Shown: positions 8,605-18,700 of the stretch, piece by piece
Numbering within the stretch: position 1 is the first letter of the stretch
Layout of the letters: each line of letters opens with the position of its first letter
Source of the DNA: Planctomycetota bacterium
Lineage (GTDB): Bacteria > Planctomycetota > B15-G4 > JADJEK01
Reading direction: 5' to 3'
Assembly: GCA_016709145.1 (NCBI GenBank)
Contig: JADJEK010000024.1
Span: 248,001-312,000 of the forward strand
Length of the DNA stretch: 64,000 nucleotides
Translations under genes and position numbers: made by a program
The notes under the pieces: generated by a model
The model's input: the letters and a program-made list of their open reading frames with translations, nothing else
What the model was told of the DNA's origin: nothing
Databases searched by the model: none

Positions 8605-11600
8605 CGACCGTCATTCCTCGTGCGTTCGCGTACCGTCCACTGAACCTCGATCTCCTTGTTGCCGGCAGAGAGCGCCTGATGAACGGACGCGATCCAGTCG
8701 TCGAGTTCTTGCTTGCTCCTCAGGACCCGGACCTCCATGGGGCCCGGGAGGGGCGAAGTACCGGGAGTGGGCGCGGGCGGGTCGCGCGGTTCAGGCGGCG
8801 GCTCGCCTTCCGCCAGCAAGGTGAATGCACTCGACCATGTACTCCGAGTGCCAGCACCCAGTGGGGAGACATACTCGTCTGCACTGACGACCTTGCCCAG
8901 TTCGTCGAGAATCGCCTTGCCCTTCGCCCGTCGTCTCTCATCCAATTTGGTGAGCGCGGATACGAGTTGCCACGACCCCTCACGCAGTGTGCGGACATTG
9001 TCCTCGGCGCGCGACAAACTCGTACCGATTGCAGTTGGCGTGGACTCCAACCTTATCGACGCGAGGGCTTCGATCCGCTCTTCCGGTCGCGCGGCCAAGA
9101 GCCGTTCGACAAGCTGAGCCGCCTCTTCGGCCGTCCGCAGCCGCGTTGCCGACTCGACGTACAGCATTGCGCAACGCTCGCGCAGAGGCTTGAGAAGGTC
9201 GAGCGCCGGCCCTCTCCATAGCGTCAACTTCGATTCGAGATTCCGCCGCAGCTCGTCCGCGTTCTGCGCGTTCAACAGAGGCGACGCCGAGATCCCGAAG
9301 ATCGCTCCGGCGCGATCGATTGCGGTCCGCCACTGTTCCGGCGTCGGCAGGCGCTGCTCGCGCAACTCGAGCTCGTCCGCGATCGACTCGATGCTCGCGG
9401 CGTCGGCGCGTGCACCGACGAAGGCTCGCCCGGTCTGCGCGGCGAAGACGAGGATCAGCAGGTTCTGCACTTCACGCGGCAGGCCCCGAGGCTTCGGCTC
9501 ATCGGTGTACCTACGCAGCGCGGCGACCGTGATCGGAGCCTGGTCGCGCGCGTTGCACTTGAGAAAGTGGTCCTTCCACGTTTCGTCGAGGACGAACGCC
9601 GCTTCGTGCTGGAGGCCCAGTTTCAACGGGTTCGCAATCTGGCGGATGAGCGAGCGAATTGACTTGTCCGGCATTGCGCGGCTGTCGGGTGAGGAAGCGG
9701 CCTGCAGAGCGACCTCTTCCACGCGCTTGAGGTTCGGCACGCGGATCTCGGCTTCGAACTCCGGGTGAGCGGGCCAGCGATGCTCGAAGATCTGGTTCAG
9801 CAGACGTTCGAAGGCGTCCTTCAGATTGGCGGCCACAGGCGGGCGTGGTTCGAATGCCGGATCGAGCGATCGCAAATGGTCTCCCGCCGGCAGCTCCTCG
9901 TCCAGGAACCCCGGAACCGACTCGCGAATGCCATAGGCCGCCTCGAGTGCGAGGATCAGCTTTTGCTCGAGCTGTCCTCTCTGATTCTCGAGCAGCGTCC
10001 GAGCTTGGTGTCGATCCACTTCGGACAGGTAGTCGGCTCGTTGCACGAGGTGGTCGCCGACCAGCAGGTAGTCGATCAGCACAAGCCGCTTCAGATCGGC
10101 TTGGAGGTCACGATGGAGAAAGCTCGGCAGCCAGCACACGACGCCGCTTGGAGGATTGTCTTGCTGGAAGCGGTCGATGCGCCGCAGGTCGTCCTGGGGC
10201 GTGAAGCCCGATTCGTCGCAGGGGTAGTCGAAGATCACGCTCCACGTGTCGCCTGACGCTCGCAAGAGATCGTCGGCCAGCTCACGCACGTTCCCGAACA
10301 TCACGCGGACGGAGCGACGCGTGCCTCGCCAATTGAGCTCGTAGTCCGTCCACAGTTGCTGATCGCGCCGTTCGGTTCCGACGACTTTCTCGACGATCCG
10401 GCGCAGTCGATGCAAGCGGTCGGACCGATTGTCGACCTCCGCAACGCGGGCGAGGATCGCATCGAGATCGATCCCCGTGACTTGAGCGGTGATCGTCGGA
10501 TCGTTGCCCTCGCCCACCTTGATCTCAGGTACGCGCGACGCCCAATCGCGCACCAGCGTCAACACTGCCTGCCCCTCGCGACCCTGGATCGGCGTGCGAA
10601 TGGTGCCGTGATTCAACGCGTAGAGACGCTCGGCGTTCATCCCCTTGAAGGACTGCTCGTCGGGGATCAACGCGGAGAGAAGCAGCGTCTTGACGAGGCG
10701 ATCTTCGTTGCGGAACGCGCGCGCCTTCTCGAGTTCGGACGAATCAGGGTTGCGGACACGCTCGTAGCGGATGCCGAACTTCTGCTCGAGCATGGGCAAG
10801 AGCTTCGTGCGGTACAGCTTCTTCGTGTTGTCGAAGTGCTTGCGCAAGCCTTCGCTGAACGGCTCGTCGCCTTCCGCGATGACGTCGAAGAGATCGCCGA
10901 CGGGAACGAGTTGCCCGAGTTCGAGCGTGTCGCGTTGGTCGACGAGGAGCTGCAGCATCACGCGCAGCGCCGTCCGCTCGCGCTGCAGCAGCGATGACAC
11001 CGAAACGAGGATGTGCACGAGTGCGGGGCTGAATGGATAGATCGCCCGGAACATCCCCTTGTCGCCATCGCGCGTCAGCAGCGCTTGGATGATCGACTCG
11101 CGTTGCTTCTGGGTCTGTTCGAACGCCGCATCGATCTGGGCGCGTGCGGATTCGTTCTTCGGCTTCAGCAACCGGCGTTCGGTGATCGCGGCAAGGTTGC
11201 GATCCGTCAGTTCTATCGTGTCGAATCGACCTTTCCAGTAGTCCATGACGTCGCTGAAGCTCGCGCGCTCGGCGCCGGGAATGTGTTCACCGACCAACTC
11301 CCGCAAGTCGCGCTGTCGCGCCACGAAGCTGACGATGGGGCAGGGGCGATCAGCGGTCGTCGCTTCGACGAGCTTCACGACCTTCTGGACTTCGGCGTTC
11401 ACGAAGGCCGGCTCGGCGATGTGGCTGGCGAGCCACAGGATCAATTCGTCGAGGAACAGCACGAGAGCGTCGTAGCCGAGGCTCTTCGCGTGCTTCGAAA
11501 GTTCGGCCAGGCCAGCATCCGTCTCGATGAAGTCGGTCGCCAGCCGCCTGTACGACCGATAGAAGTTTGCGACGAGGTCCTGCATCAGCCGCCCGTGCTC

Positions 11601-12236
11601 CGGCGTGCCGGGGCGCGCCGTCAGCGCCGCATCGAACGTGGAGGCCGTCCACGCCGCCTCGAGCTTGCCCCAATTCGCATCCGACTTCTCGCGAGGCTTG
11701 TTCAGAGTCTCGAAGAACTTCGAATCGCCGAGTGAGCGGCGCATCTCCGCGGCGTCGTCGAACAGCAGCGCCGATCGGAACACGGCGGGCAACGGCGCAT
11801 GCGGGTGCTTCGCGCCGACCGTATCGATGTACCCCTGGAACACGGCTTGCTCGAACGACTTCGCGCCGATCATGTGGTACGGCACGAGCAAGATGCGCTT
11901 GCCCTCGAGCCAACCGGCGTTCTTCGCGACGACTGCCGCCAGTTCCGGGATCGCGCGCGCGTCGGCGTCGTGTTGCAACAGGAGGTGCAACACCGCCATG
12001 AAGTGACTCTTACCGCTGCCGAAACTGCCGTGGAGGTAAGCCGCCTTGCTCGACTTCGAGTCGATGGCGCTGCGGATCAGCGACAGAGCGCGGTCGAAGC
12101 TCCTGGCGAGCTGCTCGGTGACGACGTACTCGCGCAGCGTTTCGCGTTTGTGCTGGATGCCTTCCGTCAGCTTCAGCACGAAGTCGCCCTGGTGCACCTG
12201 CACCGGGATGTCGATCAGGTCTTTGAGCAAAGTCAC
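8601..12236 (-). CDS. pglY: PglY (BrxC-type), large BREX ATPase
   Basis: This 1211-residue ATPase has the type 2 BREX PglY signature start, with LLKDLIDIPVQVHQGDFVLK directly after the initiator. I use GTG 12236 because a purine-rich AGGGGG lies about 8-13 bases upstream and the family begins there. The frame runs open for 140 more codons, but over an out-of-frame neighbour and with arginine-rich non-homologous sequence. Walker A is GSFGSGKS (70-77), and the Walker B strand is LVLFLDELILWL. The protein continues through a long helical region. The PglY/BrxC group resembles DUF499-type ATPases and is essential for phage exclusion. Its 3' end overlaps pglZ by ATGA. A 76-base gap separates it from the DUF4276 gene upstream. 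Confidence 0.92.
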   Translation of the reverse strand: MTLLKDLIDIPVQVHQGDFVLKLTEGIQHKRETLREYVVTEQLARSFDRALSLIRSAIDSKSSKAAYLHGSFGSGKSHFMAVLHLLLQHDADARAIPELAAVVAKNAGWLEGKRILLVPYHMIGAKSFEQAVFQGYIDTVGAKHPHAPLPAVFRSALLFDDAAEMRRSLGDSKFFETLNKPREKSDANWGKLEAAWTASTFDAALTARPGTPEHGRLMQDLVANFYRSYRRLATDFIETDAGLAELSKHAKSLGYDALVLFLDELILWLASHIAEPAFVNAEVQKVVKLVEATTADRPCPIVSFVARQRDLRELVGEHIPGAERASFSDVMDYWKGRFDTIELTDRNLAAITERRLLKPKNESARAQIDAAFEQTQKQRESIIQALLTRDGDKGMFRAIYPFSPALVHILVSVSSLLQRERTALRVMLQLLVDQRDTLELGQLVPVGDLFDVIAEGDEPFSEGLRKHFDNTKKLYRTKLLPMLEQKFGIRYERVRNPDSSELEKARAFRNEDRLVKTLLLSALIPDEQSFKGMNAERLYALNHGTIRTPIQGREGQAVLTLVRDWASRVPEIKVGEGNDPTITAQVTGIDLDAILARVAEVDNRSDRLHRLRRIVEKVVGTERRDQQLWTDYELNWRGTRRSVRVMFGNVRELADDLLRASGDTWSVIFDYPCDESGFTPQDDLRRIDRFQQDNPPSGVVCWLPSFLHRDLQADLKRLVLIDYLLVGDHLVQRADYLSEVDRHQARTLLENQRGQLEQKLILALEAAYGIRESVPGFLDEELPAGDHLRSLDPAFEPRPPVAANLKDAFERLLNQIFEHRWPAHPEFEAEIRVPNLKRVEEVALQAASSPDSRAMPDKSIRSLIRQIANPLKLGLQHEAAFVLDETWKDHFLKCNARDQAPITVAALRRYTDEPKPRGLPREVQNLLILVFAAQTGRAFVGARADAASIESIADELELREQRLPTPEQWRTAIDRAGAIFGISASPLLNAQNADELRRNLESKLTLWRGPALDLLKPLRERCAMLYVESATRLRTAEEAAQLVERLLAARPEERIEALASIRLESTPTAIGTSLSRAEDNVRTLREGSWQLVSALTKLDERRRAKGKAILDELGKVVSADEYVSPLGAGTRSTWSSAFTLLAEGEPPPEPRDPPAPTPGTSPLPGPMEVRVLRSKQELDDWIASVHQALSAGNKEIEVQWTVRERTRNDGR

Positions 12237-12312
12237 GAGCGAGCTACCCCCTACAAACCACACGACGATTTCAGCCGCAGCGAGCTCTTCAAGCGTTCGC
12301 TCATCGCGAAGC

Positions 12313-12930
12313 TCAGTCGAGAGCGCCGAGCAAGGTACTCCGAAACACTTGGAAGCTCCTCGAGCGGCATCGGGCCGGGTCGAAGTGTCCTCCGATTCGT
12401 TGGGCGGCCTCGGTCTTCGCAAGGCCTCCGCGGTAATACCCGGCCTTCTGGAGGACCTTTTCGAACGCTTCCCACGTGCCGCCCCGAATCGCGTCGGAGT
12501 CGCGCAGACCTCTGCGCTTTGGCGTATTCGGATCGACACGCGGATACGCCGCGCATACCGCGCTCCAGTCGCCGAAGTACCACGCCTCCAACTCCTCGAT
12601 CGCGATGCGGTTGGCGACCTTCCACTCGCCGCTGAGCTTGCCGGATGGCGTCGCAAGACCGACCCTGCGCGCGAACGTCTCCATTTGCTTCTTCAACGGC
12701 CCACAGGGCTCGTGATCTCGATCGACCAGCGCGACGACTCTCAGTCCGGGCGGCGCCCAGGTGCGGTACCCGGCGAGCCGGCGCGGGAGTACCTCCAGAA
12801 GTCGTGCCTTGCACTGGAACTGGTAGACGTCGAACGTGGCTCGGGTCCCGAGGATCTTGGGTGCGACCGCCCGAAGGAACGCCTCCATCGAGGGTTCTTC
12901 GACGAGCAGTTCGAATCTCACGGCGCTCAC
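12313..12930 (-). CDS. DUF4276 family (Toprim-like) protein
   Basis: This 205-residue protein matches DUF4276, whose members sit beside AAA ATPases much as Toprim nucleases do in OLD- and PARIS-like pairs. An early acidic pair follows the first strand (LLVEEPSME, Glu11/Glu12). A DxD motif sits in ALVDRDHE (Asp70 and Asp72), the arrangement expected of a Toprim metal site. The middle reads EWKVANRIAIEELEAWYFGDW, a stretch typical of the family. It starts at a GTG that overlaps the ATPase stop (GTGA), so the two are co-translated. Inference: a metal-dependent nuclease or effector controlled by the ATPase. It could instead be a non-catalytic sensor. Confidence 0.8.
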   Translation of the reverse strand: MSAVRFELLVEEPSMEAFLRAVAPKILGTRATFDVYQFQCKARLLEVLPRRLAGYRTWAPPGLRVVALVDRDHEPCGPLKKQMETFARRVGLATPSGKLSGEWKVANRIAIEELEAWYFGDWSAVCAAYPRVDPNTPKRRGLRDSDAIRGGTWEAFEKVLQKAGYYRGGLAKTEAAQRIGGHFDPARCRSRSFQVFRSTLLGALD

Positions 12931-14159
12931 CCCTTCATTCCCCCGTTCTTTCGAGGAGCCCCTTGATTCACGATGGGATCACCAACGCCGAAGCGCCCTT
13001 CCATCCACAAGTGACCGAGCGACGATCCTGTCTCGACGAACTCCTGAACGCCAGGCGCCTTGGCCGCCGACACGGACTCGGTGTACCCCTTGTCGTTGCG
13101 GTAGAGGATCTGCACCTCTTCGGGGCGCATGACGTCCAGGAAGTACGGCGAATGCGTCGTGACGAGGAGTTGCGCACGATCGGTCGCGAGCCGGCACTCC
13201 TCGCCAAGCCCGTGGAGTAGCCGGGGATGCAGGAAGTTCTCCGGCTCTTCGACGCCGATGAACTGTGGCGGCTCCGGATCGTTGAGGACGACCAAGTACG
13301 CCAGCAACTTGAGCGTGCCGTCCGACGCGTAGCGCGAGAGGACGGGGCGGTCGAACGGAGCATCACGGAGCTGCATGAGCAGCCTTCCGTCTGCCATGAC
13401 GCTGGCGTCGACGCGATCGAGGCGAGGAATCCGGCCGCGCAGCTTCTCGAAGATCCGCTCGAGACGCTTGGGATGGCTCTCCTTCAAGAACTGGATGACG
13501 TTCGGCAAGTTGTCGCCGCTCTTCGACAGCCGCTCTTGGGGGCCGGCCTCAGGTTGCCCGCGCGTGTCCTCGATCGACAAGTACGACATGTACCAATCGG
13601 TTACGAACTCGCGCAGTGCGGCAACCCGAGGATGCTCGGCGAACTGACCGAGCGTGCTGACCGCAATGACGTCGCTCGATCGCAGCGGAGTTTCCTTACG
13701 GGTGTCCTCTTCATCCGGCTCCTCGCCGCTGACCGCCCAACCCTTCCCGCGTTTGAAGTCGAGGAAGTGGAACGGACGCCCTCGCGAACCCCGCGTCCAG
13801 CGCAGCCACTCGTGGAGGACGAAGGGACCCTTCGGGCCCTCGTCGATCTCGAGGTGGTAGGTGATCGGGGTCCGCTTCGGCTCGCGGTACCGGATCTCGA
13901 TGACGACCGGCCCGTCCTGCCCGCGAGTCTTCAGTTCCCGCTCGCGCCCCCGCCGATCCCACGCATGGCGCAGCCCGAACTGAAAGCACTCGGACAGGAA
14001 CTGGAAGACGTCGAACACCGTCGATTTCCCACTGCCGTTCGGACCGACGAGGACGGTCAGGGGCGTGAGGGCCAGATCGACCTTGCGGAGTGCTCGGTAG
14101 TTCTCGACGTGCAGTCGCTCGATGCGCGCTGGTTCGGTGTACGTCTCCGAGCCCTTCAT
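12927..14159 (-). CDS. AAA_21-type ABC-class ATPase paired with DUF4276
   Basis: This soluble 410-residue ATPase of the OLD/AAA_21 class has the RecF-like opening IERLHVENYRALRKVDLAL. Walker A is GPNGSGKST (39-47), Walker B is GVEEPEN (302-308), and an H-loop TTHSPYF sits at 334-340. A conserved SRYASDGTLKLLAYL lies before the Walker B and acts as the ABC signature region. ATG 14159 is preferred because CGGAGTG sits about 6 bases upstream; ATG 14177 is the alternative. Its stop overlaps the start of the DUF4276 gene. ATPases of this class paired with a Toprim partner act in anti-phage defence elsewhere. A 153-base gap separates it from the nuclease-like gene upstream. Confidence 0.85.
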   Translation of the reverse strand: MKGSETYTEPARIERLHVENYRALRKVDLALTPLTVLVGPNGSGKSTVFDVFQFLSECFQFGLRHAWDRRGRERELKTRGQDGPVVIEIRYREPKRTPITYHLEIDEGPKGPFVLHEWLRWTRGSRGRPFHFLDFKRGKGWAVSGEEPDEEDTRKETPLRSSDVIAVSTLGQFAEHPRVAALREFVTDWYMSYLSIEDTRGQPEAGPQERLSKSGDNLPNVIQFLKESHPKRLERIFEKLRGRIPRLDRVDASVMADGRLLMQLRDAPFDRPVLSRYASDGTLKLLAYLVVLNDPEPPQFIGVEEPENFLHPRLLHGLGEECRLATDRAQLLVTTHSPYFLDVMRPEEVQILYRNDKGYTESVSAAKAPGVQEFVETGSSLGHLWMEGRFGVGDPIVNQGAPRKNGGMKG

Positions 14160-14312
14160 GGACACTCCGTCGGTCATCGATCACCGACGTCACGCGGCCT
14201 TTGGCGGCCGCGACGTCCGGCGCATGATGGGCAGCATCCTAGCCAGCTTCGTCGAGACCGCGGCGCGTCGCGCGACCGACTGGGAGTCTGCCCTCGATCA
14301 GCGACGCCGCGC

Positions 14313-15737
14313 TCACTTGACGCGTCGCCGCGAACGAGCAGCGACCCGCGCCGAGGGTGACACGGGCCGAAACTCCAACAGCTGCGGTTTGCGCTTGCTG
14401 GTGTCGATGTCGCCGAGGTCGACGAGGACTGGGCGGACCGTTGCGCCCTGGAACTCGATCGCCTCTGGCGCCCCGTATGCGAGCTTGCCGTCGACGAAAA
14501 CGAGCAGATAGACGCACCGATCGAGCGCGGGAATGAAGTGGGCGACCTGGGCTGCGTAGGTCGCGGCTTGTCCCACCCAGTTCGTGAAGTCGGCGTTCGA
14601 GATTAAACGTCCGAGGCTCTGTTTCACTTCGATGAGCAGCAGATCGTCGAGCGGCTGCGCTTGCGATTGGTGTGCTTCGGCGAGCCGACGAAGATCGAGC
14701 GCGAGTGTGTCGGGGCGGTGCGGTCCGAGGTGGACCTCAGCCATGGGCAAGTAGCCCTCACGAAACAGGAAGCCGTTCATGAATGTGTGTAGCCGGGCTT
14801 CCTTGCGGCGCTTCGCCTCGCGGATCATGTCGACGAGATCGCGGCGCGCGTACCACGCGCAGAACTTGGCGAAGCGATCGACGACATCGTGTCGACTGCG
14901 TCGGCGCAGCGCTGCGTGTGCGAGGACGAGCGTAAGAAATCGGCAAGCCTCTTGAATCTCGGTGGGCGTAGCCATCATTCCGCCGCGCACCATGCCCACT
15001 TCGTGCATGGATCGGATTGCGAGCCTTTCGATATCTCCCCACGGGCGCGACGCTCCGCCGTGCGGATGCTGGACCTGGTAACCCGACTCGAGCAGAGCCG
15101 CTGCGCCAGCGCCCTCGTACTCCATCTCGAACCCGTAATGCGCTTCGAGCTCAGCGAGCTTGCCCCGGATGGCGTGGAGCTCGTTGAACCATCCTTCGTG
15201 CCACTTCGCGCGATTCGACTCGGAAGCCTTCCTCATGGATTGCATGGCTCGTTCGATGACGTCGGCGATCCAAAGTGCGCGATCCACCTGGGCTGGCTCC
15301 GGGAACGCGTGAATCTTGCCGCTGACGATGACGCCGACGAGCTCGTCGCGGGGTAGATAATGCGGCGGCACAGAGCGAAAGTCATGTTCGAGTTCCGCCG
15401 CGACGCGCTCGCCGTTCACCAGCGCGGTCGACGCGAAACGAATCCACTCCGGCGACTCGATCAATCGCTTGGCGAGCTTCCGCAGGCACTTCTCGACCCG
15501 ATTCTTCAGTGCCTTCGTGCCCGCCGCCGACTCGACGGACGCGACATATCGAAACAAAGACAAGTACTTGTGGCGGAACTCGGGCGTCACCAGCGCAAAG
15601 TGCACGAACTCCGCGACCAGTCGGTGAAATCTCTGCTCGCCGCGGTCTGCAGGATCGTGCTGCGGAACGCGCCATTCCAAAACGCGATCGCGCCGAAACT
15701 CCAGCTCTCGAATCAGCAATGCGACGCGATCCGTCAA
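14313..15737 (-). CDS. Putative PD-(D/E)XK nuclease-like protein in the BREX operon
   Basis: This 474-residue protein has no family name I can assign. The C-terminal third contains a PD-(D/E)XK-like arrangement: Glu334, then RPDTLALD (Asp343), and 27 residues later LLLIEVKQS with Glu370 and Lys372. A predicted strand-rich tail follows (VYLLVFVDGKL, GATVRPVLVDLGDID). The N-terminal ~330 residues are helical and basic, with no motifs. It starts at TTG 15737 with GAGGGGGA about 4 bases upstream, only 10 bases after the pglX stop, so it is in the operon. A nuclease next to the methyltransferase may act as a restriction-type effector; this is inference. It ends in a basic tail (ARVAARSRRRVK), which could bind nucleic acid. 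Confidence 0.7.
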   Translation of the reverse strand: MTDRVALLIRELEFRRDRVLEWRVPQHDPADRGEQRFHRLVAEFVHFALVTPEFRHKYLSLFRYVASVESAAGTKALKNRVEKCLRKLAKRLIESPEWIRFASTALVNGERVAAELEHDFRSVPPHYLPRDELVGVIVSGKIHAFPEPAQVDRALWIADVIERAMQSMRKASESNRAKWHEGWFNELHAIRGKLAELEAHYGFEMEYEGAGAAALLESGYQVQHPHGGASRPWGDIERLAIRSMHEVGMVRGGMMATPTEIQEACRFLTLVLAHAALRRRSRHDVVDRFAKFCAWYARRDLVDMIREAKRRKEARLHTFMNGFLFREGYLPMAEVHLGPHRPDTLALDLRRLAEAHQSQAQPLDDLLLIEVKQSLGRLISNADFTNWVGQAATYAAQVAHFIPALDRCVYLLVFVDGKLAYGAPEAIEFQGATVRPVLVDLGDIDTSKRKPQLLEFRPVSPSARVAARSRRRVK

Positions 15738-15747
15738 TTCGTCCCCC

Positions 15748-18700
15748 TCACGCTTTCTTCAACCGCCCACGCTTCCCGCCCGCCGGCGGGACCCACGCCT
15801 TCAGCGCATCCACCGTCAACCCCAGCGCGCGCGCCTCCTCCCGCACGAACTGCTCGAAGTACGTGCCCATCCCCATTCCGTAGTGCGGGTCGACGGCGTT
15901 GTGCCATTGCTTCAGCCACGGCACGAGTTCATGGACGCCCAGCAGTAGGGGCTGCAGCCGCTCCTTCGTCCAACCGTCGTGGTCCTTGCGGGACAGCATG
16001 CACTCGGCCAGGGCGCGTGCCTGTTGCAGGTGGTCGTAGCCGGCCCATGTGATCACGGGGCTGGGGTCGACTTCGCGCTCGGCGAACGGGTAGAGGACGA
16101 AGCGCTCCTTCGGCACGTCGAGCTTGCCGCGCAGGTTCCAGTACGTCGACTTCTGGAAGTCCGACGACGCGTACTTCGGGGGTACCGGGATGTCGCCGAC
16201 CTCTTGCTTCTTGCGCGCGCGTGCTTCGACGTCGGACAGGCCGAGCGCGTCGATCGCATCTTCGTTGCGCTGGAGATCCCACGTCCGCTCCCAATCTTCA
16301 CGCTTCCGGAGTCCGGATGGCGTGTACCGCAGGACGGGCAAGTAGGGCACGGCATCGCTGAGGACGAGATCCCGCACCAGCGCCGTGAGGTCGAAGTCCG
16401 CGCGCTTCGCGTACATCTCCGCCACCTGGGCAAAGTCGGCATCGCCGCGCACGCGATCGGCGAGTTGAGCGCAGGACACGAGCTTCGGCGCGTCCGCCGG
16501 CCACAGTGCGCGTGACTCGATGCGATCCAGCAGCCACGCGCGGAGCGCGCGCTGTTCCTGTTCCTCCCACGGCTCGACGTTCCAGCGGCGCTTGTATTCG
16601 GGTTGCTCGATCAGCGCGATGTGGGGATGGCTTTCGATCAACGCAATGCGGCGCTCGACGAGCGTGGAGTACTCCTTCGGCCAATGCGCCGGAAGCTCCG
16701 TGATCGGGGTCGAACCATGCCGCTCGAACCACTTCGTCTCGAGTTCGCCGGCCGCCATTTTGCGAGCCATGACGATCTCGAATGCGCGTTCACCGAGGCG
16801 CAGCGGTGGGGCGGAGCCGGGAGCGACGAAGACTTCGGCGTCGAGCAAGCCGTAGAGGCGGTAGCACTCCCAATCCAGTTCCTCTTGCTCGGCGATCATG
16901 GCCGCCAACTCGCTGCCTGATCGAGCACGAAGATCACGCAATCGACTACCACGGTCTCGTTGCGCCAGCGCATTGTGGGGAGCGCAGTCGGTGCGGTTCT
17001 CAGAGAGCTGCTGCAGTAGTCGCGCTCGGACCAAAGGCGCGACAGCGGGGATCGGAAATCTAAGGAGCTTTGTTCCGTCCCACTCGAGTCGCTCTTCCCA
17101 CTTTCCGTCCGCGAAGCCGCCCTTGGGGTAGAACGTCTGTCGACCCCAAAAGCACGCCGTCGAACTGTTCAACAGTCCGAGCAAGCCAAGATGGTCCTCC
17201 TCGGTCGCGTTCGCGGGCAACTTGATGACCGGCGCGCTCCGGTTGAAGACCTTGCCGCCCCGGTCGAGAACGAAGTGGTTGTGCGTTGCCACGAACGCGA
17301 AGGTGATGGAGAGGGGGGTGCGGAGGCGGTCGAGTGCCACTTGGTGCCACTCCCACCAAGGACGATCCTCTTGGAAATAGGTGGATCCGCCAAATGTGGC
17401 TCTGCTTCCCATCGTCGTCCGGGCTGGCCATAGGAATCTCATGACCCCCGGCACGGTGTGTGGCTCGGCTAGTTCTTCTTCGACATACGGAAAGACCGCT
17501 GCGAGTTCGCCGGAATCCACCCAATCTCGAATGTCGTCTCCTATTGTCAGGCGCCGCATCGACGTCGACTCTACGCCTGATCTAAGAAGCGCGTCACTCG
17601 GGCCGATCAGGATCTCATCCGCGTTTGTCATCCCGAATACGCCGACGACGTCCACGCAATTGCGCAACACGCGCGTGACGCTGCTGTCGATGATCTCCTT
17701 GAGCTCTGCGGCGCCCCCACCGCCTATGCTCCAGGGATGGCTGCAGAGCGCCCCCCGGTCGAGGTCCGTCACGCTCACGTACGCGCCAACGAAGCCTACG
17801 TTGTCCGTCGATGCGACGATTTCCGTCCACACCTTGCCCTGCGCCGGAATCTCCGGGGTGCCGGGCTCTCCGCGGATGCTGAGCACCCCACGAACCTTGT
17901 TCCCCGTGGGCGTCCGAGCCCGGGCAACCAAGATCGCCGACGGCGTACCGTTGCCGGGGATGTACGCACCCGACAGTGAGATGACGTGAGTCAGGTCCTT
18001 CTTCGGCAAGTAGTCCTCGATCAACTTCTTGCCGAACTCGCGCTTCATGAATGAATCCGAGACCAACATCCCGACATAGCCAGCCTGCTCCGTCGGTCGA
18101 TCTGCGTAGCGCGCGAGGTCGATGAAACGCTCGATGAACGGCACGACCAGCGAGTACTTGCCGTGGCAACTGTCGAAGCGCTCCCGGTACGCCTCGCGCA
18201 GAACCGGATCCTTGGGAGTGATGTAGGGCGGGTTGCCCACCACGACGGCGTACCCGGCCTTGAGCACGCGTTTCAGCGTGTCCGCATCTTCCGTGTTGAA
18301 GTAGTGGTCGATCTCACTCGCGTGCAGGCTGCGTTGCACACCACCGCCATGCCGTGGTCGGTCGCCGAACAACAGCGAGTCGCCCACCGCGAGGTTCATG
18401 CGGAAATCCGGCGCATCGGAAAGTCGACGGACGTTCGACGCGACCAAGGCCGCGACGAGAAGCCGAAACCGCGCGATCGCGATCGCGAACGGATTCACGT
18501 CGACGCCGGCGATTCGATCGAGTGCGCGCTGACAGTGCTCGCGCACGTTCACCGCGGGTTCGGCTCTGCACCAACCTTCGAGCATGCGATCGAACGCACC
18601 GAGCAAGAAGTGTCCGGAGCCGCACGCTGGATCGATGAGATTGGTGTCGGCCAAGCCGAACTCGTCGATCGCCGGGTCGAGCGTGCGATCGAGCATGAAC

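Noticed and set aside
12237..12656. N-terminal extension of PglY
   Set aside because: The extra 140 codons are arginine-rich, cover the DUF4276 gene and lack family similarity; GTG 12236 has a good SD and the family start.
12313..14159. PARIS (AriA-AriB) call for the ATPase-DUF4276 pair
   Set aside because: The partner looks like DUF4276 and not the DUF4435 protein of PARIS, so only general similarity is claimed.
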